Counted from the stretch's first letter, positions 9,434 through 18,116 are shown. The stretch: 64,000 nt of DNA from Pirellulaceae bacterium (GCA_029243025.1 JAQWSU010000045.1:558001-622000); one strand, 5' to 3'. Numbers and translations: made by a program. The notes: generated from the letters alone by a model not told the origin.

Positions 9434-9664
9434 ATGCACTCTCAGAAGGTTCGGAACGTTTTTGAGGCCATCCTAAAATATGGCCACGATGAAGATTTTG
9501 CACCGCTTAAGTCGGAAGAGTTCGAAGCGACGGAGGCCCCGGCCGGCTCCGCCGCAAAGATCGATATCTTACGTCGACGAGTGGAATCCGGGGACCCCTT
9601 ATGGCACATGGAAGATCGGTCCGACTATAGCGGCTTGACCGGAGCCGTTCGCCCTCGAGAGTAA
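9434..9664 (+). CDS. Small conserved-looking protein, unknown function
   Basis: The 76-residue protein is acidic at the centre, has no signal peptide or membrane segment, and ends 'LTGAVRPRE'. It has a helical N-terminus (RNVFEAILKY) and a segment 'AKIDILRRRVESGDPLWH'. It reads like the short cytosolic hypothetical proteins conserved among Pirellulales, but I do not recognise a named family. A purine-rich stretch (GTGGAGGTTAAAAGAAG) precedes the ATG and a good terminator follows at 9717, which supports a real transcript. Confidence 0.7.
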   Translation: MHSQKVRNVFEAILKYGHDEDFAPLKSEEFEATEAPAGSAAKIDILRRRVESGDPLWHMEDRSDYSGLTGAVRPRE

Positions 9665-9716
9665 ATGGATGCACGCTCTGGGTCAGTACGTCTGCAAGAC
9701 GTCAGATAACGAGAAA

Positions 9717-9754
9717 AACGGGATCCGTATTGAGAAGGACCCCGTTTTTTATTT
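9717..9754 (+). terminator. Rho-independent terminator
   Basis: AACGGGATCC pairs with GGACCCCGTT (one A-C mismatch) around a 10-base loop and is followed directly by a T-run. It ends the transcript of the small gene at 9434-9664. A second short hairpin (ACGTCT-GCA-AGACGT, 9688-9702) lies just before it. Confidence 0.85.
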
Positions 9755-9778
9755 GTCTGCACAAAACTCATCAACCTC

Positions 9779-9952
9779 TTAGGGGTCTCCCGTCGGAGAA
9801 TCCGCCACCGACAACTCCTGCCTCAGGACCGATACGTCGGTTGGAGCTCGAATTCCTATTCGAACTTTGTTTCCGCTCACACGAACCACGGTAATTTCGA
9901 TCGAGTCACCTAACTTGATCTTCTCGCTTTTTTTCCGCGAAAGAACGAGCAT
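9779..9952 (-). CDS. csrA: Carbon storage regulator CsrA
   Basis: This 57-residue RNA-binding protein dimerises and binds GGA motifs in mRNA leaders to control translation. The N-terminus MLVLSRKKSEKIKLGDSIEI and the core 'VVRVSGNKVRIGIRAP' are typical. The open frame extends 13 codons upstream, but the family always begins MLVLSRK, so the ATG at 9952 is chosen; GGAGA lies about 10 bases before it. It follows the 100-residue gene at 10006-10308 by 53 bp and is probably co-transcribed with it. In bacteria with flagella CsrA often controls motility; no flagellar gene is visible here. Confidence 0.95.
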   Translation of the reverse strand: MLVLSRKKSEKIKLGDSIEITVVRVSGNKVRIGIRAPTDVSVLRQELSVADSPTGDP

Positions 9953-10005
9953 TTCACTGTTATCTCCGTGTATCCAAGGGACACCCTTCAATGGGCACCG
10001 CCTCG

Positions 10006-10308
10006 TTAGTTGGTGGATTCCGTCACCTTCAGTGCGGGAGCCTGGGCTAAACGCAGCTTATGGAAGCGTTCGCCAGTTGACCCGTAGAAAAGCACGGTGT
10101 TTCGATCCGTTTCCCAAATCGCCGTGAATTTGACACTCCTCGGGCCGTGCAAGCAGAAGTAGATTCCGCAAGGCTCGGTTCGACGTCGCAACACGCGTTC
10201 AGTCATCGGAAACACGCCTATTTCCAGTTTTTCATGTTCACAAAGCGTTTGATAAATGTAGTCCTTAAGACTCTGAAGATTTAAATCTGGAGGTCGATTC
10301 GCGATCAT
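10006..10308 (-). CDS. Small conserved protein upstream of csrA
   Basis: The 100-residue soluble protein has no signal peptide. It begins 'MIANRPPDLNLQSLKDYIYQ' and contains 'GIYFCLHGPRSVKFTAIWET' and 'NTVLFYGSTGERFHKLRLA', a mixed alpha/beta pattern. I do not recognise a named family. AAAGGAG precedes the ATG. It is directly upstream of csrA on the same strand, so a linked regulatory role is possible, but this rests only on position. Confidence 0.75.
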   Translation of the reverse strand: MIANRPPDLNLQSLKDYIYQTLCEHEKLEIGVFPMTERVLRRRTEPCGIYFCLHGPRSVKFTAIWETDRNTVLFYGSTGERFHKLRLAQAPALKVTESTN

Positions 10309-10692
10309 CAGCTAGACTAACTCCTTTAGGCTTTAACGCTGAAAAATGCGTAAACTCATCGAAAGGTAGGCACCCGAAGCAAAGTGCGACCGCTGAATAC
10401 CAGGGGGTGGTGGAAACAAGGTCGAAACAGAAAAAGCAACTGAGGTGGAGTTGCTGGGGGATCGCCAAATCGTCGGCGTGGGCTTGGGGGAACCGTACAA
10501 TGCTGTCACGCAATGAACGACAACAACGTGTCAGCAAGACTAAGTATCGGCAGCTTGGGAAAAGTAATTGCGAAACTACCAATCTTCCATCTGGGGAATT
10601 TGTAACCCCAGGTCGACGGGACCCGTCATTTTAAGGATTCATTAATGTTTGAATCTCAGGCAACGTTAAAGGCGATGGCCTACAGCCAATTA
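10309..10692. other. Intergenic region, 384 bp
   Basis: This lies between the csrA-partner promoter and the 3' end of the secreted protein gene. It contains a 75-codon plus-strand frame with no protein-like composition. No RNA gene or hairpin with a T-run was found. Confidence 0.45.
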
Positions 10693-11472
10693 CTAACGTT
10701 TTTCACGGCCACTGCGGCCTTTGGCGATCGGCAACTGTTTGGTCTGATATTCTAAAAAGGGGATCAGCTGGTAGCTACCTCGTTCGATTTGCCATTGGGA
10801 CAGCCGATTCGCCTGCTCGGACGAGAGTTGGGTCAAGAGTCGATGACGGCTCTGCTGGCTGACAATCACCTTACCGTTCTTTTTGATCTCAACGGCAACG
10901 CGAGTCGGCAGCCGCCCTCGTTTCTCAAGCTCCTCATTGAGCCGCATTCGGATATTTGGAGGCAGCGGACGAAATAGGGCATTAAGTTGAGTAAACCATT
11001 TCGCAAATTCGTTGTAGCGTTTAAGTTGAGAGTCCGAGGCACGCATCGTCTGAACCCGATAGATCCACAGCGGGCTACTTAACTGGAGATCTCCATTGGA
11101 TTCGTCGAATTCCACGTCGAAATCCGGGTTCGCCGCGAAACGGATCAATTCGATGTCGAGACCAGCAGCCCGAGTCTGTGTGGCAGCGACAAATCGGATT
11201 AATTCTTCGACTGTCAGTGAAGCTTGAATTCGATCTTGGGAATCAGCGACGGTAAATCGCTTGGCCGTTGGATCGAAGATGGTGACGGCATGCTCTGGAA
11301 CCATGGAGAAGTCGTAGACCATGGCATCTTTGAAGATCGTTAGATTGCTGGCTTGCACTCCATTTTGCCCCGCCACAAAGATTTCCGTTTCGATCGCGAA
11401 ATCTTCCGCTAGCACCGAAGACGAAAAAAACAAAAGAAAAACAACAACCGCTTTCAGTGGCTGAAAACTCAT
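10693..11472 (-). CDS. Secreted protein of unknown function
   Basis: About 259 residues are made from the ATG at 11472; an ATG four codons earlier is also possible. The later one gives a standard signal peptide (SFQPLKAVVVFLLFFSSSVLA, cleavage before EDF). The mature part has a beta-rich N-terminal half ('YDFSMVPEHAVTIFDPTAKR') and a helical C-terminal half rich in R, Q and L. It resembles the LolA-like/outer-membrane carrier style of secreted planctomycete proteins only loosely, so I do not assign a function. It is divergent from the nucleotide-sugar dehydrogenase. Confidence 0.75.
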   Translation of the reverse strand: MSFQPLKAVVVFLLFFSSSVLAEDFAIETEIFVAGQNGVQASNLTIFKDAMVYDFSMVPEHAVTIFDPTAKRFTVADSQDRIQASLTVEELIRFVAATQTRAAGLDIELIRFAANPDFDVEFDESNGDLQLSSPLWIYRVQTMRASDSQLKRYNEFAKWFTQLNALFRPLPPNIRMRLNEELEKRGRLPTRVAVEIKKNGKVIVSQQSRHRLLTQLSSEQANRLSQWQIERGSYQLIPFLEYQTKQLPIAKGRSGREKR

Positions 11473-11575
11473 GGCGATCTCCATGAAATAATCTGATACA
11501 CTTCCTGGCCAAGTGCCAAGTTATTTCCGACAATACTCAAGTCCTACAATCTCTGTCCAGTCGAGAACCTCAAAC

Positions 11576-12910
11576 ATGTTAGCGACAGCCACGAATGAAA
11601 AGCTGCTTGCATCGATCCAGAAAAAGACAGCAACGGTTGGAATTGTCGGTCTCGGCTACGTCGGCCTTCCTCTTGTCAATGCCTTCGTCCATTCTGGCTT
11701 TCGCACGATGGGCTTTGATGTTGATGCCTCAAAAGTGGAGAAACTGCGAGCAGGTCAGAGTTACATCAAGCATCTGCCGGGCGAGTGGATTCGCGCCTGC
11801 GTCGACAATGAACAATTCATTCCAACAGCCGACATGAGTCGTCTCGGGGAAGCAGACACATTGCTGATTTGTGTTCCCACTCCGCTGAGTGACAGTCGGG
11901 ATCCGGACCTTTCTTATGTCGAATCGACGACGCGATTCATTGCCAAAACGCTGCGTCGAGGTCAGATTGTAATTTTGGAGAGCACAACTTACCCAGGCAC
12001 CACCCGTGACGTGGTGCTGCCGATCTTACAGGAATCTAACCTTGAGGCCGGAAAGGATTTCTTTCTTGCCTACAGTCCAGAACGCGAAGACCCAGGCAAC
12101 CCAAACTTCTCAGCAACCACGATCCCAAAAGTCGTAGGCGGAATCGATGCTGACAGCCTGAAAATCGCACAGGAGCTGTACTCCAGAGCGGTTGTAAAAA
12201 CCGTCCCGGTCTCGAATTGCGAAATCGCCGAGGCTTGTAAGATACTTGAAAACACCTACCGTTCAGTCAATATCGCCATGGTCAACGAGCTGAAGGTGCT
12301 TTTCACAAGGCTGGACGTGGATATTTGGGAGGTCATCGACGCCGCGAAAACGAAACCATTTGGTTTTCAAGCTTTTTACCCAGGGCCCGGGTTGGGGGGA
12401 CATTGTATTCCGATCGACCCGTTCTACCTCAGTTGGTTGGCACGTAAACATGAACTTTCAACACGATTCATTGAGTTAGCGGGAGAAATCAACGCCTCGA
12501 TGCCAAAACACGTCATCAATCGTGTGGCAGAAGCGTTGAATGCGCGCGCGAAACCCATTCGCGGTAGTAAAATCGCTGTGCTCGGTGTGGCTTACAAGAA
12601 AGACGTCGATGATCCGCGTGAGAGTCCATCGTTCAAATTGATCGAACTACTCGCCGAAGGCGGAGCCCTACTCACCTACAATGACCCTCACATCGCATCA
12701 CTCCCAGCGATGCGTAGTTTCGACGTGCCTGCTTTGGACAGCCAGGCGTTAACCGCAGAATACGTCAGCGCTCAGGATTGCATTCTGATCGCAACAGATC
12801 ATTCCGCCTACGATTACACGTCGATTGTTCAGCATGCCCAACTTGTGGTCGACACTCGAAATGCGACCAAGAATGTGACCCAAGGCCGAGACAAGATCGT
12901 TAAGGCTTAG
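11576..12910 (+). CDS. UDP-N-acetyl-hexosamine 6-dehydrogenase (WbpA type)
   Basis: The 444-residue NAD-dependent enzyme oxidises C6 of a UDP-sugar to a uronic acid in two steps. It has a Rossmann motif VGIVGLGYVGLP near residue 20, 'LICVPTPL', 'LESTTYPGTT', 'YSPEREDPGN', the 'NTYRSVNIAMVNEL' helix, and the catalytic cysteine C277 in 'GGHCIPIDPF'. The motif set is closer to WbpA/UDP-GlcNAc dehydrogenase than to UDP-glucose dehydrogenase. The open frame starts at 11513, but 11576 fits family length. Its last 11 bp overlap the end of the degraded endonuclease V gene. It is one of two such dehydrogenases here, the other being wecC. Confidence 0.88.
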   Translation: MLATATNEKLLASIQKKTATVGIVGLGYVGLPLVNAFVHSGFRTMGFDVDASKVEKLRAGQSYIKHLPGEWIRACVDNEQFIPTADMSRLGEADTLLICVPTPLSDSRDPDLSYVESTTRFIAKTLRRGQIVILESTTYPGTTRDVVLPILQESNLEAGKDFFLAYSPEREDPGNPNFSATTIPKVVGGIDADSLKIAQELYSRAVVKTVPVSNCEIAEACKILENTYRSVNIAMVNELKVLFTRLDVDIWEVIDAAKTKPFGFQAFYPGPGLGGHCIPIDPFYLSWLARKHELSTRFIELAGEINASMPKHVINRVAEALNARAKPIRGSKIAVLGVAYKKDVDDPRESPSFKLIELLAEGGALLTYNDPHIASLPAMRSFDVPALDSQALTAEYVSAQDCILIATDHSAYDYTSIVQHAQLVVDTRNATKNVTQGRDKIVKA

Positions 12911-13583
12911 TCAGGGTACTGTTCTTAGCGGCTTGTCGGCTAATTCGGTCAGCCCAATAGATCGGATCCGGTGTGGGGCAGCGTTCCAAAAACGGTTTGA
13001 TAAGCTGCTGCACTTGCGACACGGACAGGCCAAAACCGGGTGAAATAAAAACGGGCTTCCGATTTCGCGAAGCGGTCAATGCCGCATAGCCTAATTTCTT
13101 TTTGCAAACGCGAATTTCTCGCATCGAACAGACTTCAGCACTTTTCGTATCGACTGATCCGAATAGCAGCTTCTTGGTAACTCCGATAGGTAATATCTGA
13201 GCCACCGCCCCTAACATCGTTGCAATTCCCGCCGTTCGCGGATGTGCAATTCCGCTCCCATCAACAACCCGTACATCGGCTAACCCGTGGTCGTTGCTAA
13301 CCTCATCAATCAACATCAATAACAAAGGCAACTCTCGAAAGGCCAGATCAGAGCTCAGATAAGGATACCGAATTTGCTTGGAAACCGTCCGGGACCACCC
13401 CACCAAGCCCGTATCCGGATCGACCTCGACATCGGTTGCAAATCCCACATCACCGACCTAGGAAATGTCAACTCCGGCAAAAATAGACGGTGGGAGATCC
13501 GACTGACAAGTCGCTCCCTGAATGATCTCCTCTTGGAGAGCACGTCGCTTCCTGAATGGGCCTTTCGAGTCAAAATCATTAAA
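12900..13583 (-). pseudogene. nfi: Endonuclease V (deoxyinosine endonuclease), degraded
   Basis: The translated frame reads '...ALQEEIIQGATCQ', 'PPSIFAGVDIS', then TAG at 13460-13458, then 'VGDVGFATDVEV'. It continues with 'FRELPLLLML', 'VVDGSGIAHPR' and 'PVFISPGFGLS'. This is endonuclease V in order, with the stop replacing the aromatic residue that normally follows GVDIS. No ATG, GTG or TTG occurs in frame between the TAA at 13586 and the TAG. The conserved His of SPGHR is Phe here. A product starting after the stop (ATG or GTG near 13448) would be about 182 residues and lack the metal-binding Asp of GVDIS. I read it as a pseudogene; a sequencing error could explain the stop but not the other changes. 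Confidence 0.8.
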
Positions 13584-13918
13584 TTAGTGCCTGCTTAGAT
13601 CAACACGAGAGTCGTGGATCAGGACACCTTCGCCGGAAAGCTGCTTCTTTTTTTGCTCTGGTTCTCCCGTGATAAACTTACCCCGTCCGCCTGAGACCCG
13701 CACAATCCGGTGGCAATGGCAGAGATTAGTGTGCTCATGGTTAGAAGAACTTTTCCCACCCAACGAGTGGCAACGCGATCTCCCAACGTCTGAGCTAATT
13801 CCCCGTAGGTGGACACGCTTCCAATCGGAATCTGCTCGATAAGCTGCCACAAAACCCGATACAGATCTGTTGGATTCTCCGTACGACGACGTAACTCGAC
13901 AAGACTCAGATTCCTCAT
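13584..13918 (-). pseudogene. O6-alkylguanine-DNA alkyltransferase-like gene, frameshifted
   Basis: From the ATG at 13918 the first part reads '[20 protein letters not shown]' then 'AQTLGDRVATRWVGK', the MGMT DNA-binding helix region. The active-site part 'NHEHTNLCHCHRIVRVSGG' and the family-like end 'GEGVLIHDSRVDLSR' lie in another frame. One missing base between 13740 and 13756, which includes an AAAA run, would join them. The active-site Cys is preserved in CHR, but the usual Pro before it is His. The second half ends at TAA (13586-13584) in exactly the frame that continues into the endonuclease V sequence. Without the shift the protein would be about 110 residues, close to alkyltransferase-like or C-terminal-domain-only forms. 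Confidence 0.8.
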
Positions 13919-14024
13919 TTCGGCTCCAAGTGCTACCTTGGTAACAAGCTATAATTCTGTATTTCCCGCCAGCTCGTGGAAATCGGACTACCTTTCCCTT
14001 AATTCTCTCCAGGAATCGATCGCC

Positions 14025-14999
14025 GTGGCCTTGATTCAACGAGTCCTTGTTACCGGAGGAGCCGGATTTCTCGGATCTCACCTCTGTGACCGCTTGGTTG
14101 GTGAAGGACATGACGTCATTTGCCTGGACAATTTCTTCACGAGCCAAAAGAAAAATGTGAAGCATCTTTTGGACAAACCGAATTTTGAACTGATTCGACA
14201 CGACATCACGATCCCACTCTGGTTAGAAGTCGATCAAATCTACAACTTGGCTTGTCCCGCTGCACCTGGACATTACCAGTACAATGCGATCAAAACAATC
14301 AAAACCTCCGTTTTGGGCGCGATCAATGTTTTGGGGATGGCAAAGCGATGTGACGCGAAGGTACTACAAGCCTCCACGAGCGAAGTCTATGGTGATCCTG
14401 AAATTCACCCTCAACCCGAAAGCTATCGAGGAAACGTCAATCCAATCGGTCCTCGGGCTTGCTACGACGAAGGTAAACGAGCAGCAGAAACCCTCTTCAT
14501 GGATTATCACCGAATGAATCGTGTCGATTCACGCATCGTGAGAATCTTCAACACTTACGGCCCTATGATGCATCCCTTCGATGGTCGAGTAATCTCGAAC
14601 TTCATCAGACAAGCGTTAAATCATGAAGATATCACCATCTTCGGCGATGGCAGTCAGACGCGTTCATTCTGTTACCGAGACGATCTCGTGGATGGCATCA
14701 TTCGTATGATGAATGCGCCAAAGGGATTCACGGGCCCTGTCAACCTTGGCAATCCGGTTGAATACACCATCTTGCAGCTTGCTCAACAGGTGATCAAGCA
14801 GACGAAATCAGAATCAAAACTCGTGCATCGACCACTCCCCACCGATGATCCAACTCGTCGTAGGCCAGATATTAGCTTGGCACGTGAAAAACTTGATTGG
14901 AATCCAACAGTCGCATTGGAAGCCGGATTAGCTAAGACCATTGAATGGTTCAACATGATCGACTTGGCAGCCTATCGCCCACCCACTCCAAATTATTGA
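14025..14999 (+). CDS. uxs: UDP-glucuronate decarboxylase (UDP-xylose synthase)
   Basis: The 324-residue extended SDR converts UDP-glucuronate to UDP-xylose with bound NAD. It has [13 protein letters not shown] near the start, '[20 protein letters not shown]', '[20 protein letters not shown]', the catalytic YDEGK, and '[20 protein letters not shown]', all diagnostic of UXS. The open frame runs 72 codons further upstream, but that part overlaps the alkyltransferase remnant and is not family-like. The GTG at 14025, with AGGA upstream, is the better start. It leads a plus-strand series with the epimerase and a DUF1080 protein. UDP-glucuronate must come from elsewhere or from the dehydrogenase upstream. 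Confidence 0.92.
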   Translation: MALIQRVLVTGGAGFLGSHLCDRLVGEGHDVICLDNFFTSQKKNVKHLLDKPNFELIRHDITIPLWLEVDQIYNLACPAAPGHYQYNAIKTIKTSVLGAINVLGMAKRCDAKVLQASTSEVYGDPEIHPQPESYRGNVNPIGPRACYDEGKRAAETLFMDYHRMNRVDSRIVRIFNTYGPMMHPFDGRVISNFIRQALNHEDITIFGDGSQTRSFCYRDDLVDGIIRMMNAPKGFTGPVNLGNPVEYTILQLAQQVIKQTKSESKLVHRPLPTDDPTRRRPDISLAREKLDWNPTVALEAGLAKTIEWFNMIDLAAYRPPTPNY

Positions 15000-15067
15000 T
15001 TCGTTAAACCTGACTTCGGTTTTCAGACCTAGTAATCCTCTGTTTCGGCTACGAAAGTATTAATCGA

Positions 15068-16030
15068 ATGGCAATATTAATTACTGGTGGAGCTGGTTTC
15101 GTCGGCAGCCACCTGGCGGAGCTAATGGTCGCTGAAACAACGGAGCAAATTGTTTGCCTGGACAATTTCAACGATTATTACGATCCTCAGCTCAAACGGT
15201 CAAACGCCGCCAGCATCGATACTCATGAACGCATCAAGATAATTGAAGGTGATTTTTGTGATTTTGAAGCGAACTGTCAGCTGTTGAAGGCGCACGATAT
15301 CGATCGAATTGTTCATCTTGGGGCCTACGCGGGTGTGAGATACAGCGTCGAAAATCCATTCATTTACGAACAGTCCAACGTCGGCGGAACTCTTTCGCTA
15401 CTCGAAGCAGCACGCAAGCATCCCGTGAAACGATTCTTGCTGATTTCATCATCAACGGTTTATGGCTGCGGTGCAGCGATTCCGTTTCGCGAAGACGCCC
15501 CGTTGGGAATTCCCGCGAGTCCCTACGGCTCCTCCAAAAGAGCAGCAGAACTGATGGGACTTACGTATCACCAGCTTCACCAAGTTCCCGTTGTGTGCCT
15601 CCGCCCCTTCAGCGTGTATGGCCCCCGACTTCGTCCCGATCTTGCGCTGACAATCTTTGCCGATGCAATTGAAAACGGAAAGACTTTCCCATTGTTTGGC
15701 GATGGCACCATCCGCCGAGACTACACCCATGTAAGTGATATTTGCTTTGGCTTGAAATCCGCCTTGTATACCGACGGTATCGACGGCGAAACATTCAATC
15801 TCGGACATAGCCACCCCGTTGAAATAAGACAAATCATTGAAATGATCGAAAACTCCCTGGGAAAAAAGGCTCAGATTGATCGACAACCTGAACGGCCAGA
15901 AGATCTGCCTGTGACATTCGCCGATTTAACAAAGGCTGAACAACTCCTCGGATACTCTCCTAAAGTTCCAATCGAGCAAGGCATAGACGAATTTTGCCAT
16001 TGGTTCCGTGCGTGGCATCAAAACCAATGA
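15068..16030 (+). CDS. NAD-dependent epimerase, UDP-glucuronate 4-epimerase-like
   Basis: This 320-residue extended SDR has TGGAGFVGSHLAE at residues 6-18, the GAE/CapI-type 'CLDNFNDYYDPQLKRSNA', 'LGAYAGVRYSVENPFIYEQS', the catalytic YGSSK, and 'RPFSVYGPRLRPDLALTIFA'. These fit the family that makes UDP-galacturonate from UDP-glucuronate. Related enzymes act on other UDP-sugars, so the substrate is inferred. It is 68 bp downstream of uxs, both needing the same UDP-glucuronate pool. Confidence 0.87.
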   Translation: MAILITGGAGFVGSHLAELMVAETTEQIVCLDNFNDYYDPQLKRSNAASIDTHERIKIIEGDFCDFEANCQLLKAHDIDRIVHLGAYAGVRYSVENPFIYEQSNVGGTLSLLEAARKHPVKRFLLISSSTVYGCGAAIPFREDAPLGIPASPYGSSKRAAELMGLTYHQLHQVPVVCLRPFSVYGPRLRPDLALTIFADAIENGKTFPLFGDGTIRRDYTHVSDICFGLKSALYTDGIDGETFNLGHSHPVEIRQIIEMIENSLGKKAQIDRQPERPEDLPVTFADLTKAEQLLGYSPKVPIEQGIDEFCHWFRAWHQNQ

Positions 16031-16106
16031 GCATTTGTCGGACACAAGGCTTACAATAATCCCAATCTTCGTTGACCATTCCTCTCGCCTATTTTGGGAT
16101 GTTTGA

Positions 16107-16784
16107 ATGTTAAACCGGCCTCAGATTGGACGTCTGCTTTGGCAAACCACAATCGCTCAACTGCTCGTATTTCTCACAGTGCCGGGAGCGATTGCTGCCG
16201 AACCAGGGGCGACAGCGCGATCGGACGAGTGGCGACCCCTGTTTAACCGTAAGGATCTCACCGATTGGAAAATCACCAAATTCGGTGGTGAAGGAGATGT
16301 CTACGTTGAAGACGAGCAAATCAACTTGGATTTCGGCTCCTCCTTGACAGGGATCACTTACGATAAAGAATTCCCCAAAGACAATTATGAGATTCGTCTG
16401 GAGGCAAAACGGCAGGAAGGGACCGATTTCTTTTGTGGACTTACTTTTCCTGTCCAAACCAAACATCTGACACTCGTCGTGGGCGGCTGGGGCGGCGCGG
16501 TCGTGGGACTTTCGAGCATCGACGGTGAGGACGCCTCGGAAAACGACACTCAACGAAGCATGGCGTTCAAACGCAATACTTGGTACCGCATTCGGATTCG
16601 GGTCCAGAGCAACTCGGTTTCCGTTTGGATCAACGATCAACTCGTGATCAAAAAACAGCTCAAAGGTCATGAGCTATCGATTCGCCCCGAGGTCAATCTG
16701 TCACGTCCACTCGGCATCTGCGCTTGGGATACACGTGCGGTACTTCGCAAGCTCGAATGGCGTTCCGTGGACGGCCAAGATTGA
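16107..16784 (+). CDS. Secreted DUF1080 (3-keto-disaccharide hydrolase-like) protein
   Basis: The 225-residue protein has a signal peptide (about 1-30, ending AIAA). A single DUF1080 domain follows: 'EWRPLFNRKDLTDWK' at its start, a concanavalin-like beta-sandwich pattern, 'FKRNTWYRIRIRVQSNSVSV', and an end 'PLGICAWDTRAVLRKLEW'. Some family members hydrolyse 3-keto-glycosides; most are uncharacterised. The 'GGWGGAVVGLSSIDG' segment is less usual. It lies 76 bp after the epimerase, possibly in the same transcript. Confidence 0.85.
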   Translation: MLNRPQIGRLLWQTTIAQLLVFLTVPGAIAAEPGATARSDEWRPLFNRKDLTDWKITKFGGEGDVYVEDEQINLDFGSSLTGITYDKEFPKDNYEIRLEAKRQEGTDFFCGLTFPVQTKHLTLVVGGWGGAVVGLSSIDGEDASENDTQRSMAFKRNTWYRIRIRVQSNSVSVWINDQLVIKKQLKGHELSIRPEVNLSRPLGICAWDTRAVLRKLEWRSVDGQD

Positions 16785-16946
16785 TTAGATCTGCCACCAC
16801 TCGTTACAACCTGACCACGCCTGTCAATCTGCACAAGATCGGAAAAATTCCCCGGTCACACATAAACCTTCCGATAACGAAAGACAGGAAGAATTGAGGC
16901 GGCTTGAATCGAGCACCAATCACGGAATAGAGAGGGGGGATGAGCC

Positions 16947-18116
16947 TTGGACAGCGGGAATGATTACCGATACGGTACAGGCGACACGGGTGATTTGTCG
17001 CGTCACGACAGGACTAGTAGCTTCGGCTGGAACATATTCCTGTTCGCCGTTGCGATCACAATGATTGCAGTCAACTGGGGATTCTTACGTCCAGCATCAA
17101 AACAGCTGGAGGAGATGAAACAACAAGTCAGCTCACTGGAACAAACGGTTCAGTTGCTGACCAGACAGCAAGGTTCGGCCAGAGAAGCAACGAATCTGCT
17201 GCAATTGCTTTCCGAACAAGGAAAGCACACGACAAACGCCGCAGAGGGGCTCGCGGAAATCCAAAGGCTGCACAGCCAATTGATCTCCCAAGCCAAACAA
17301 CTCAAGACGGCCAACATGGCGATCGACCGCTTGGGTGACTTGCGTAAAAAGGTGTCAGAGCACAGCCTGCTGATCGACGACGCAGTTTTGGCGTTGTCAG
17401 AGTCAAATCAGGTGCAGGAAGATCTGATCGATGCGGCGGCAACCACACACGATGCCGACGAAGCTTTGGATCGACTGGCCACTTTGCGGATGCGACTTCT
17501 CCGTTCGATCGGCTATCTTGAAGAAGCAGCACCGATTGTCGAGGAAGTTGATCATCTGACGGAGCGGCTCAAGGGCTCATCCGAATTGGCTGCCGATGCG
17601 TCCACGGTCGCCGATCAGCTACTTGATCTTCATCAAACTCTCATCAACGAGGCAGATCGTGCATCCGAGGCAGAGTTAGCGTTGAACGAGTTGGTTGATA
17701 TTCGCACGCTACTCGACGCTCAATCCATCGACATCGTCAAGACCAAGGACACTCTGCATGACCTTGTCGAAATGAAAGACGATGTGCTCGCACAGAATGC
17801 AAACATTGCGGATGCGATTGAGACGCTTGAGCGAACTGTCGACCTGACAGATCAATACCAACAGGCCTCGAAATCATTCGAAACGATGCGGCGCTGGCTG
17901 ACCGATGTGATCTTGATGGAGCCCACCGTGCAGCGAGCGATGCAAACCCTGGAACCGATCTCCGAACTTGGCAACCTGCGACGGATCAGTCAGGCCGAGC
18001 TACGACATGCGGCTCAAGTGGTACGGGACATGCGGCGAACAGAAATCGCCCGCCGGTCCTACACCGTGCGATCAACTCCAGAAATCGCATCGGTCGACGA
18101 GCTGGAACGTGAGTAG
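16947..18116 (+). CDS. Membrane-anchored coiled-coil protein, unknown function
   Basis: The 389-residue protein has a short hydrophilic N-terminus, one transmembrane helix (about 28-48, 'WNIFLFAVAITMIAVNWGFL'), and then almost continuous heptad-like L/I/V spacing to residue 365. The pattern is repeated ('LDRLATLRMRLL', 'LNELVDIRTLLD', 'LHDLVEMKDDVL'). It looks like a long periplasmic or cytoplasmic rod. The start is a TTG at 16947 with a strong AGGGGGG seven bases upstream. An ATG at 16940 is in another frame and stops after seven codons. A strong terminator follows at 18194. No enzymatic motif is visible. Confidence 0.8.
   Translation: MDSGNDYRYGTGDTGDLSRHDRTSSFGWNIFLFAVAITMIAVNWGFLRPASKQLEEMKQQVSSLEQTVQLLTRQQGSAREATNLLQLLSEQGKHTTNAAEGLAEIQRLHSQLISQAKQLKTANMAIDRLGDLRKKVSEHSLLIDDAVLALSESNQVQEDLIDAAATTHDADEALDRLATLRMRLLRSIGYLEEAAPIVEEVDHLTERLKGSSELAADASTVADQLLDLHQTLINEADRASEAELALNELVDIRTLLDAQSIDIVKTKDTLHDLVEMKDDVLAQNANIADAIETLERTVDLTDQYQQASKSFETMRRWLTDVILMEPTVQRAMQTLEPISELGNLRRISQAELRHAAQVVRDMRRTEIARRSYTVRSTPEIASVDELERE

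Noticed and set aside
10407-10634. 75-codon plus-strand frame
   Set aside because: Composition is not protein-like and no ribosome-binding site is seen; it lies in an intergenic gap.
11513-11575. Earlier start for the nucleotide-sugar dehydrogenase
   Set aside because: Adds 21 residues with no counterpart in the family, ahead of the Rossmann motif.
13458-13460. Recoding of the TAG as an amino acid (such as pyrrolysine)
   Set aside because: No recoding element or other TAG-containing genes are visible, and the gene has other defects, so decay is simpler.
13809-14024. Upstream extension of the UDP-xylose synthase open frame (72 codons)
   Set aside because: It overlaps the alkyltransferase remnant on the other strand and has no SDR-like sequence; the GTG at 14025 with AGGA upstream gives the family length.
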